A DNA stretch of 64,000 nucleotides from Foliamicus sp963666765 (GTDB lineage: Bacteria; Pseudomonadota; Gammaproteobacteria; Steroidobacterales; Foliamicaceae), in NCBI GenBank assembly GCA_963666765.1, contig OY762933.1, forward strand, positions 1,674,001-1,738,000, written 5' to 3'. This document shows, one piece after another, positions 31,946-39,900 of this stretch (positions are counted from its first letter, which is position 1; each line of letters starts with the position of its first letter). Below the pieces are notes generated by a model. The model searched no databases and was not told the DNA's origin. It saw nothing but the letters and a program-made list of their open reading frames with translations. The position numbers were made by a program, and so were the translations under genes.

Positions 31946-33123
31946 GCCAGCGTCGGTAGCAACGACTCAAGTTCCGAGGCGGGAAGTGCCTGAACGCCGG
32001 GAGCGAGCTGATAGCGCTTCGCGCCTGCGTGAACGACGTCCAGGCTGTCCAGCTTGAGGGTTTCCATAGCGGACTTCATCGAGGGGGTAAGCCGCGGAGC
32101 TTCAGCGCGCTTGACCTCGAAGCCGTATCGCCGGCTGCCGTCCGTAACCAGCAGGTCAAGCGCCGCTCCGCTATGCGTTGACCAGTGATAGCAATGATCC
32201 CGGCTCGCGCGCATCAGGTGCATGATCTGGCCAATCACGAAGCCTTCCCAGGATGAGCCAACCTTGGGATGTGACAGAACGTCCTCCCGGGACCGGAGTC
32301 CAAGGAGCGCATGCAGGATGCCCGTGTCTGCGACATACACGCTTGGGGAGCGGACCTGCCTCTTGCTGATGTTCTCGAACCACGGCGGCAATTGGCGGAT
32401 CACGAACAACGAACTCAGCAGGTCCAGGTAGCGCCTCACCGTGGTGTGGGAAACACCGAATGCGCGCCCGAATTCCGTGCCGTTCCAGACCTGGCCGTGC
32501 CAGTGCGCCACCATGGTCCAGAAGCGCCGAAGCGTTGCCGTGGGAATCGCCGTACCAAGTTCCGGAACGTTCCGCGACAGGAATGTGTCGATGAAATTCG
32601 TCCGCCAGCGCCCGCTGGCGCCGTCCGATGCCGCGAGATAGGATCGCGGGAAGCCCCCGCGCAGCCAAAGGCGTTCAAGATCCGCAACTTCGTTCAGGCC
32701 GAACCCGCTCAGTTGGTGGAATGCCAATCGCCCGGCCAGCGTTTCCGATGTCTGCCGAAGCAGTTCCGGAGATGCGCTCCCGAGCACCAGGAAACGGGCT
32801 GGCGTGCCCGGCCTGTCGGCGAGAACGCGCAGCAGAGGAAATACCTCGGGCAGCCTGTGAACCTCGTCCAGCACAACGAGGCCGCGCAGGTCCCGTAGCG
32901 CAAGGCCGGGATCTTCCAGTCGCGCAAGGTCTGCGGGGTCTTCCAGGTCGAACCAGGCCGCGCCTTTCGCATCGGCAAGTTGCCTGGCGAGCGTGGTCTT
33001 GCCGACCTGCCGTGCGCCGAGCACCGCCACCACCGGGAATTCGTCAAGAAGCACGCGAACCTGCCGGATATGGTCTTCCCGCGCCACCCATTTATCATTG
33101 AAATATGAATCTGTCATGTTCAT
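31942..33123 (-). CDS. AAA_14/DUF4143 ATPase
   Basis: 393 residues. Walker A GARQVGKTT near residue 36, Walker B GLVVLDEVHRLP, sensor LVLGSASPELL, then the DUF4143 domain (SVYVADTGILHALLGL, GSSWEGFVIGQIM, YGFEVKRAEAPRLTP), which is nuclease-like in shape. Such proteins are common in archaea and bacteria and of unknown role, often in accessory regions. Two starts are possible (33123, 33117); both lie in a perfect 13-bp inverted repeat. Single gene, convergent with the vapC fragment. Confidence 0.85.
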   Translation of the reverse strand: MNMTDSYFNDKWVAREDHIRQVRVLLDEFPVVAVLGARQVGKTTLARQLADAKGAAWFDLEDPADLARLEDPGLALRDLRGLVVLDEVHRLPEVFPLLRVLADRPGTPARFLVLGSASPELLRQTSETLAGRLAFHQLSGFGLNEVADLERLWLRGGFPRSYLAASDGASGRWRTNFIDTFLSRNVPELGTAIPTATLRRFWTMVAHWHGQVWNGTEFGRAFGVSHTTVRRYLDLLSSLFVIRQLPPWFENISKRQVRSPSVYVADTGILHALLGLRSREDVLSHPKVGSSWEGFVIGQIMHLMRASRDHCYHWSTHSGAALDLLVTDGSRRYGFEVKRAEAPRLTPSMKSAMETLKLDSLDVVHAGAKRYQLAPGVQALPASELESLLPTLA

Positions 33124-33131
33124 ATTTCAAT
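33097..33131. promoter_or_regulatory. perfect 13-bp inverted repeat enclosing the ATPase start codon
   Basis: ATTGAAATATGAA (33097-33109), a 9-bp loop, TTCATATTTCAAT (33119-33131). The ATG at 33117 lies at the loop edge. In mRNA it would form a 13-bp stem and hide the start; on DNA it could be an operator. Confidence 0.6.
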
Positions 33132-33181
33132 CTATTCTACATGCTCTGGCCAGCCTTGTGCAGATCAAAACCGTGATCGGT

Positions 33182-33275
33182 TCATAGGGCGAGTGTGCCG
33201 CAGGAGACGCGGCGGCCGAACTCGGCCGCGGCGATCGCCAGGCTGATCGGCAAGTGCGTTTTCCCTTTCGGCGAG
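33182..33275 (-). pseudogene. relic of an IS21 helper ATPase gene (istB)
   Basis: The frame reads KGKTHLPISLAIAAAEFGRR and then VSCGTL before a TGA. This resembles the IstB segment GTGKTHLAISLA...GRRV, with the P-loop already damaged. Only about 30 codons remain and no istA, ends or inverted repeats were found. It shows past IS21-type insertion in this island. Confidence 0.45.
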
Positions 33276-33300
33276 ATCGCGTCCGCGCCGGGAGCGCAGG

Positions 33301-33762
33301 TCAGAAGAGGGCGACGCTTACCATTATGGTGGCCAGGCCGAGGATGAGCGTACCCAGTACGCCGCTCTGAATCCAGATCATCCGGAACATTTCCGACCGC
33401 AAGTCTTTCAGGGCAGCCTTGGTCTCGGCGCCCAGGACTTTCAGGTCCGACTTGGTGGCCATGCCGGCCTTGATGGACTCTACTCGGAGTGTCAGAGTCT
33501 CCAAGGCGGCCTGTGTGGCCATGCCTGACTCGATGGAATCGAGACGGAGCTGCTGCTGGTCCAGACTTCTGGCAATCCGAGCGTTAAGCGGGGCGCGGCT
33601 GACCAAGTCCACCATGGCTTCTGCTTGCTCCTCCGGGCAGCCAGCTCCGCCGAAGAAACTCACCGACACCGGCCCGTCTTCCGTTTCGGCCAGCACCGTC
33701 AGCGTGTTGCGTTCTTCCTGAGTAATCCGGCCTTTCGCCAGGAAATCCAGCGCTTCATACAA
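33301..33762 (-). CDS. chimera of a nucleotidyltransferase fragment and a coiled-coil membrane protein
   Basis: 153 residues. Residues 1-39 (YEALDFLAKGRITQEERN ... SVSFFGG) match the inside of the AbiEii-type protein at 27466. From residue 40 (AGCPEEQAEAMVDLVSRA) it matches the coiled-coil family, ending with a TM helix (GVLGTLILGLATIMVSVAL) close to that of the 6561 protein. The join is in frame. Start is TTG at 33762, an internal codon in the donor gene, so expression is doubtful unless coupled to the gene ending 11 bases upstream. It lacks the family promoter and the 9-residue repeats are reduced. Confidence 0.55.
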   Translation of the reverse strand: MYEALDFLAKGRITQEERNTLTVLAETEDGPVSVSFFGGAGCPEEQAEAMVDLVSRAPLNARIARSLDQQQLRLDSIESGMATQAALETLTLRVESIKAGMATKSDLKVLGAETKAALKDLRSEMFRMIWIQSGVLGTLILGLATIMVSVALF

Positions 33763-33772
33763 CTGCCGGGGA

Positions 33773-34342
33773 TCAGAGAAACTTTATGGCAGCTATGATC
33801 AGACTCACACAGCCCAGACTGCCAAAGAAAAGGTTGCGGTACAGTCGCGCGAACTCCCCTTCGAACTCCGCTTTAGTGACCAATTGACTGATCTCCTTTT
33901 GGAACTCCGCTTGGGTGACCAATCCGCGGATCTCCTTTTGAAACTCCGCTTTGGTGACTAATCCACTGATCTCCTTTTGGAACTCCGCTTTGGTGACCAA
34001 TCCACTGATCTCCTTTTGGAACTCCGCTTTGGTGACCAATCCACTGATCTCCTCCTTGGTGGCTAATCCGCGGAGGTCGTCCTTGGTGGCTAATCCGCGA
34101 AGATCGTCCTTGGTGGCCATATTCTTGAGGTCATACTGGCTTAGCGTTTCCGCAAGGTAGGATTTTGTGACCATGTTTTCGGTCACGTGAGCCTTGAGGT
34201 CAGCCAGATCCTGAACCATCTGCAGAGTCAGACTGTTTGCCTGGGTCACGGTCTGCACCACCGCCTCCGCCTGATCAGCTTCGAAGCCTGCGTCCTTCAG
34301 GCGTCGGGTTGCCGAGATTGCATCGAATAGCAATTGCGCCAT
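33773..34342 (-). CDS. coiled-coil single-pass membrane protein with 13- and 9-residue repeats, third family member
   Basis: 189 residues. N-terminal RRLKDAGFEADQAEAVVQTV as in its relatives, then three 9-residue units (GLATKDDLR, GLATKDDLR, GLATKEEIS), then five 13-residue units ending in (G/Q)LVTKAEFQKEI(S/R), and a C-terminal TM helix (NLFFGSLGCVSLIIAAIKF). The repeats are near-identical in DNA (27 and 39 bp), so length is likely to vary by slippage. AAGGAG lies 7 nt before ATG, and the promoter at 34401-34430 has the same layout as the other members. Coiled-coil tether or scaffold is a guess; function unknown. Confidence 0.7.
   Translation of the reverse strand: MAQLLFDAISATRRLKDAGFEADQAEAVVQTVTQANSLTLQMVQDLADLKAHVTENMVTKSYLAETLSQYDLKNMATKDDLRGLATKDDLRGLATKEEISGLVTKAEFQKEISGLVTKAEFQKEISGLVTKAEFQKEIRGLVTQAEFQKEISQLVTKAEFEGEFARLYRNLFFGSLGCVSLIIAAIKFL
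33862..34133. repeat. tandem repeats: five 39-bp and three 27-bp units
   Basis: 39-bp units (core AACTCCGCTTTGGTGACCAA on the plus strand) cover 33862-34052 and 27-bp units (core TCCTTGGTGGCTAATCCGCG) cover 34053-34133. Units are contiguous without spacers and all in frame within the coiled-coil gene. Confidence 0.8.
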
Positions 34343-34366
34343 TTTCGCACTCCTTACGAATTCCCT

Positions 34367-34430
34367 GGATCGGCTTGGCCAGCCGATCCCTCCATCTCTA
34401 CTTATACCTCGCAGCCGCCCGCTCCGTCAA
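34367..34430 (-). promoter_or_regulatory. promoter and leader hairpin of coiled-coil gene 3
   Basis: TTGACG (34430-34425), 18 bp, TATAAG (34406-34401) on the minus strand, then a perfect leader hairpin GGATCGGCT-loop-AGCCGATCC (34367-34389) before the ribosome site. Same promoter geometry as at 6472 and 17561. Confidence 0.75.
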
Positions 34431-34540
34431 TCGTTTTGTGCTGGCTCATTGCACGAATCGGTACAACGCGGGTGGATTGCGCCCGCAGAAAGTGTTCTGT
34501 GAAACGCGCAAGCGGGGCGAAAGCGTGCGGGCGTGCCGGA

Positions 34541-35692
34541 CTAGGCGTTGTCGCGCAATCCGCTGATGCCGCGCACGGGTCCGCTTGTTTCTCCGTCGGG
34601 CAGCAGCAGCTCAAACTCCAGGCCGCGCAGGGCGGCGGGCCGATAGCCCGGCACGCTGTTGAAGCGCTCTGGTACGCTGTGGTGGACCAGCGGGACTGCG
34701 TCGCGACAGGGCCGGTCGTTGTCATTCACGCACACGCGCCGCGGCGCCTGGTCTCCGGCCTTCGCCACGAGTCCGCCGTGCTCGTGCAGCGTGCCTGTGG
34801 CCATGGGGTTGATGACGAAGTCGTCCACGTCCATTTCGGGCAGGCCCTTGCCCTGGTCCTCGGCCAGACCCTGTTTTTCCAGCAGGCCGCGAATCGTGTC
34901 GCGGTCCCCGTCGTGGATCCGGATGCCGCCGCCCAGCGCCTTGCGGCACTCACCGATCATGAACTCCAGCGCCAGGTCCGACAGGCCGTCGTGCCAGTAG
35001 CCGCCGCCGATGTCGCTGTGCACTCCCGGGAACCACACTTCCAGAATCCGGCCGGGACGCGAGTCGTCCCTGTTGATCAGCGTCGGCGTGAAGGTAACGC
35101 GGTCTTCGTCCAGCGAGACGATGTGAACCGCCTGCTTTACGCCGTCATGCAGCGTGCCGTTCTCGAAAACGACGTCGGTGCTGATCTTCTCGCCCTTGCG
35201 ATGGATGCCGTCCATCGCCGCCACCGTGTCGAACACGCCCAGAAACACCACCTCGCGGCCGGCGTCTTCGCGCAGGATCATGGCCACGAACTTGCGGGCC
35301 AGCGCGGCCCCGCGGCTGAAACCGAATACCGCCACGCGGTCGCCTTCTTCATACGCTTCGCCGAAGTCCTCCTTCGCCTCGCGCAGAATCCGCGCGGCGT
35401 CGCCCCAGCGCGGCGCAAAGGCCATGTTCACCATGCTGCGGCCCGCGGCATACACCCGGCCCAACAGCGGGATGCGCAGATTGCCCTCGCGCGTGCCGAT
35501 GCCGTTGTAATAGAACACCCGCTGTTCCCCGCCATCGGGCGTTTCCACGCCGGTGTCGCCCGACTCCAGCCCCCCGCCCATCAGCACGTGCAGCTTGAGC
35601 ACGTTGCTGATGCTTTCGTCCTCGGCGAATTCTCCCGCGTCGCTCGGCTCGTTCCCCGTGCCGTCAAAGTTGAATACAAGTGTCCTTGTCAT
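34541..35692 (-). CDS. DUF2235 alpha/beta-hydrolase (Tle1-like), copy B
   Basis: 383 residues, inverted relative to copy A. The same catalytic residues are kept: GFSRG (Ser126), VFLGVFDTV (Asp155), FPGVHSDIGGGY (His225). About 28 of 383 residues differ from copy A, mostly conservative, so both copies appear to be under selection. Similarity stops at the stop codon and does not extend into the intergenic DNA. It follows the OmpA-like gene by 18 bp (GGAGCAGAGGA before ATG). Confidence 0.8.
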   Translation of the reverse strand: MTRTLVFNFDGTGNEPSDAGEFAEDESISNVLKLHVLMGGGLESGDTGVETPDGGEQRVFYYNGIGTREGNLRIPLLGRVYAAGRSMVNMAFAPRWGDAARILREAKEDFGEAYEEGDRVAVFGFSRGAALARKFVAMILREDAGREVVFLGVFDTVAAMDGIHRKGEKISTDVVFENGTLHDGVKQAVHIVSLDEDRVTFTPTLINRDDSRPGRILEVWFPGVHSDIGGGYWHDGLSDLALEFMIGECRKALGGGIRIHDGDRDTIRGLLEKQGLAEDQGKGLPEMDVDDFVINPMATGTLHEHGGLVAKAGDQAPRRVCVNDNDRPCRDAVPLVHHSVPERFNSVPGYRPAALRGLEFELLLPDGETSGPVRGISGLRDNA

Positions 35693-35710
35693 TCCTCTGC
35701 TCCGGTTCGG

Positions 35711-36874
35711 TTAGTCCGGCGCGCATCTCGCCGCGCTAAGGATGTTGACGTAAGCCACACGCGTCAGGAAATCCTGCGGCAAACTCCCTGCTTTCGCCGG
35801 GTATGCGGCCGGCCGATCATTGAATTTTCGATCCCTTTTCAATTGGGAAGGAAGTGTGTAGTCGATTTCGGGCGTCAGTCGAATCCGGCGCTCCGCGCCC
35901 GCCTGGCCAATCGCAGCGCGGAGCGCGCGTTCCACGCTGCGTCTTCTCATGTTGGCAAGACGAAGGTTGAGCTCCACGGATTGCGGAAGCGCCTCTCCCT
36001 TTCCATCACGAAACGGTGCTGAACTTGCGTACCCCCGCACGCTTAACCACACCGGACGGGTTCCGTCCTCTTCGCCGCAGGGAATCAGAGACTCCACCAG
36101 CAATCGAATGAAGCTCCGATTGAGCTCGGCGTCATAATCCGCTCCGGCGACGAACTGCGCGGCGCCATCGGCCGCCGTCGCGCCGCGCAGCCCGGAATCC
36201 AGACTCGCCCGCTCGAACAGGATCGGGAAACTTGCAACGTAATTGCTCCTTATCCGCTCGTCAGTGTCCGGCTTTTCCGCCATCAAAGGAGGCTCCGGCC
36301 CGCTCGCCTGATCTTCCAGCGCCTGCGTGACAATTTCCGCAATAACGCCGCGCAGCCCCAGGATATTCGTACTTGCGTCCTGTCCATTCGATCGGCGGAA
36401 AGACACTGTTACGTCGCTATCGCCGGAGTGAACCGTAATCGCGCCGGGTATGTCTGGTTCGCCGTCCGGCGGGCGAATGTAGCCGCTCAGGAGTCCTGCG
36501 CCAACCGTCAGGACAAGAACCGGAATCAAGCGCTTTGTGAGTGCGCGTAATGATTCAGCAAACCTGGCGGAGTCGCGGGAGAGAATTGACTTGAAGTAAT
36601 TCCAGAAGTCGCGAAGCAAAGCCACAAGGTGCTTGTTAAGCTGCGATAGCCCCAGCTTGGCGAAAAAGCTGATTGCGCCGAACAGGGCAAAGAAGGCAAA
36701 GACCTGGCCCAGGTTCTGGCCCACCGCCAGCGAAGAGGCGTACAGGCTCCGCGCCAGAAAAAAGGTCAGAACGCCAACAGCAAGTATCAGCGGCACGGTA
36801 AGCGAACGCGCGAGCACGCGAAACGCATAGCCCCAGCCCTGTCCTGAAGCCCTACGCTTTCCCGTCTTAGCCAT
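35711..36874 (-). CDS. three-TM protein with OmpA-like C-terminal domain, copy B
   Basis: 387 residues. Same design as copy A: TM helices near 19-44, 53-73 and 116-133, then the external part with ASFPILFERASLDSG, VWLSVRGYASSAPF and LANMRRRSVERALRAAI. GHAS of copy A is GYAS here, so the His of that strand is not conserved. It diverges more from copy A than its hydrolase partner does. Compared with A it lacks about ten residues after the third TM. First gene of the module; GGAATGAACC precedes ATG. Confidence 0.7.
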   Translation of the reverse strand: MAKTGKRRASGQGWGYAFRVLARSLTVPLILAVGVLTFFLARSLYASSLAVGQNLGQVFAFFALFGAISFFAKLGLSQLNKHLVALLRDFWNYFKSILSRDSARFAESLRALTKRLIPVLVLTVGAGLLSGYIRPPDGEPDIPGAITVHSGDSDVTVSFRRSNGQDASTNILGLRGVIAEIVTQALEDQASGPEPPLMAEKPDTDERIRSNYVASFPILFERASLDSGLRGATAADGAAQFVAGADYDAELNRSFIRLLVESLIPCGEEDGTRPVWLSVRGYASSAPFRDGKGEALPQSVELNLRLANMRRRSVERALRAAIGQAGAERRIRLTPEIDYTLPSQLKRDRKFNDRPAAYPAKAGSLPQDFLTRVAYVNILSAARCAPD

Positions 36875-36943
36875 TTTGGTTCATTCCATCGCCGATATGT
36901 TGTTCTTGAATTGCCTTCTTGCACTTGCGCAGGGCCGGAAATA

Positions 36944-36972
36944 AGCGAGGCGGGCATATAGCCCGCCTCGCT
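36944..36972 (-). terminator. terminator of the giant cadherin-repeat gene
   Basis: Perfect 12-bp stem AGCGAGGCGGGC / GCCCGCCTCGCT with a 5-base loop, 22 bases after the stop codon; on the minus strand it is followed by TTATTTCC. A good intrinsic terminator apart from a short T run. Confidence 0.75.
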
Positions 36973-36994
36973 GCAACGTGAGTTGCTGGTCGGA

Positions 36995-39900
36995 TCAGAC
37001 GATATCCAGACCGTCGTCGATTATGAGGAGATAATCTTCGAGCAGGTCCTGTTCGCCGTAACCCATGCTCTCCACGAAGTCCTCGATGAGGCCCAGCGAC
37101 ATCCCCGGAGGCGGAGGCGTGGGGTCGCCGCCGTCGGTTTCGGAGTCGTCGTCAGTGCCGTCGTTGTCGTCCGCCGTGTCATCGGCGTCGGGGGTGCCCG
37201 TAGAGCCCTCGTCGTCCTTCAGGCCGGGCGTTTCGGTGGGTCCCGGGCGTGCCCGATCATCGGTGTCGTCATTCACAAGCGTGACCACCACCCGGATCGC
37301 AGCATACCCCAGCGCCGCATTGGGAGTCGGCGTGCTCAGGCCGCCGCCGTCGGTGGCCGCGAACGTCAGCATGATCTGCTTGTCGTTAGTCATGATGCCG
37401 TCTCCATCGGAGTCGACGGTCGCGTCGAGATCCCTGCCGTCCGTTTCGAAGTCGAACTTGGCGCCCGGCTTCAGACGCAATTCCCAGGTGCTTCCGTTGG
37501 AATCGGAGTCCCCGAGGACGCTGTTGTCGCTATGCGTGATGATGAACCGGTCATCGCCGCTGACGGTCACATCATGCGTGCCGAACGCGTGCCGGACAAA
37601 GTTCTGATCCAGAACGTCGAGGATAGCCAGGATCTCTGTGCCCGTCGCCCCCACCTCTTCATTCAGCGTGACTTCGATGACAGTACCACCGAGGAGAGAT
37701 TCCGAACCATTGAAGTCCGCGTCGATAAGGGGACTGTCCGCAGAGGCCGTGCCTGCCGTAAAGGTAATGTCCGTCGGCGCCACGTTGATCCGAATCATCA
37801 CATCGCCGAAGGTATTGGCAACGCTGTTCCTGAGAGTCCCGTCGGGCGCCCTGTCGGAAGCGGTAATGTCCAGGTTCAGCACGTTGCCCGCGCCGTCGGC
37901 GGAATCGCCGTCGTGGTTGCGCAACTGGTCGCTTACGTAGGTCAGCTCCCCGCTACTCAGATCAAGCACCAGGACGCCCGAGGCCACCTGGGCGACATAG
38001 GCCCCGTTGGCGGTCGCCCCTCCCGAAATGCTCGGCGTCGTGCTGACTGCGGTAAAGCTCAGCCGAGCGGTGTCGGGATCCTCGAACAGGCTGCGAAGGT
38101 CCACCGTGTCCGTGATCGTCACGGTATGTCCGGACAGGACGCCGTCACCGGCATTCGCGGTGTTCGTGCGCGCGTGTCCCGTACCCATCACGCTGCCCTC
38201 GACCGTGTAGTCCTTTATCGCGGTCGGAGTGGCGGTTCCCGCAGCTTGGCCGCCGATCTCCGCTGTGTTCGAAGCGACGATCGCCGTCACGCCCGGATTG
38301 TTCGGGTCGGTGCTGTCGTAGGTGGCCAGCGCCCGGACCGTGGAGCCGGCAAGCGCCGAAGTGACGCTGAGATCGCCGGTCGCGCCGGGAATGTCCACCC
38401 AGTTGGTACCCCTTTGCACCTGCCACTGCACCGAGGAGAGGCCCCGTTCGCTCACGCTCAGCGTGCCGCCCGGGAACGGGTTGCCCGAAGGCGCGAGGGC
38501 TGCAGGTGTTTCGGTGGATCCAAGTGGGGCGCCGTCGTTCGCGACATCCTTAAGGTCGGCAACCCGGACCGCGTGGCTGTATACGCTCTCCGTGTCCGTA
38601 CCGGCGCCGGTACCGTCCGCGTCGTAGGTCGCGACCGCACGGTAGAACTGGCCTTCGCCGTCGTCCACTACATAGGTGGCGGGGTTGCTGTCCGCATCTC
38701 CGTCACCGGGAGCGGTTCTCCAACCTCCCACTCCATTCGCGGACACCTGCCAGCTGTACGTGATATTGGCGGCGGGCACTCCGGCGGAGCCATAGTCCCC
38801 GTCCTGGACAACGGCCGCAGCCGTCAACGTATTGGCGCCGGCCGTAATGGTGAAGGCCCCCACGCCGTCGTTCGGCGTGTTGGAGACCGCCCTTTCGGTC
38901 ACATCTTCGACGGTGACTCCTCCGGTGTTGGAGACGAATTCGCTGCTGAAGACCTCGTAGTACGTGACCTGCACGCGGATGTAGTTGCCTACATTGGCTT
39001 GCGTCAGCGTCAACTCATTGCTGGTGCCCGTCTGTATGGCAGTGTCCTGGGTGGTTTCATCGCCCGAATACCAGGTGTACAGAACAATCGCAGCCGATTG
39101 GTCGCCGGCCAGGTCGGGGTCCCTGTTCTCGTTGAAGCTGGCCCTTAAGACGCCGCCCTCGCGGGTGCTGCCGCTGATGGTGACGGCGGGGCTGTCGTCC
39201 GTGCTGACGATGGCCTCGTTCTCGTCCGTGACCACCAAATTCGCCGTCACGGAGCCCGTGGCGCCGCCCGCATCTCGCGCGGTCAGCGTAAAGCTGCCCC
39301 GGTCGCCCTGCGTGTCCCTGTCGGTACGGTCGATCTCCACGATGACCACCATCGCGTCGGTAGTCCCCGGATCGGTGCCAACCGTTCTGCCGACATCGGT
39401 TCCGCCGGGCGTGCCCCAGGTGAGGTCGTCGCCACCGCCCGTGTTGCCGTCCGGGCCCTTGGTGATGTCGTCCCACTCGCCCGGACCGTGCAGGATCTTG
39501 ATCCAGGACGCCGAGCTCGAAGCCCCGAAGATCAAATCGTCGGAGTCCGTCGCGTCGTCGGTCCAAAAGGATTCCAGGTTGATGTACAGCACAACCTTGT
39601 TGTCTTCCGACTGGTTAACCGTGCGATTAGCAACAGTCATGATCCCGGTGGGGTTGGCCCCGGTCGCGCTTACGACCGTGGGCGCTTCATTCACGTTGTT
39701 GATATCGATATCAATCTCGGCCGTGTCCGTGGCGCCCGTGCCGTCGGTTACCCGAACCGTAATGGTGATGTCCTCCACGGTCTCGTGGTTGAGACGATCC
39801 AGGGTATTCACGGAACCCCTTGGATCGGTGTCGCGGGCATAGATGTGGTACGTCCACGTGTTGCCGCTCTTGATCGGGTCCGACAAGCGGAACGCTCCAC

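Noticed and set aside
33862..34133. Possible CRISPR-like array
   Set aside because: Repeats are contiguous, lack unique spacers, have two unit sizes and keep the reading frame of a coiled-coil protein; no cas genes are present.
34334..36022. 562-codon plus-strand frame across hydrolase copy B
   Set aside because: Mirror image of the DUF2235 and OmpA-like genes; the same artefact appears opposite copy A, as expected for shadows of duplicated genes.
36983..39148. 721-codon open frame on the plus strand
   Set aside because: Antisense of the C-terminal half of the same giant gene; open only because of GC bias.
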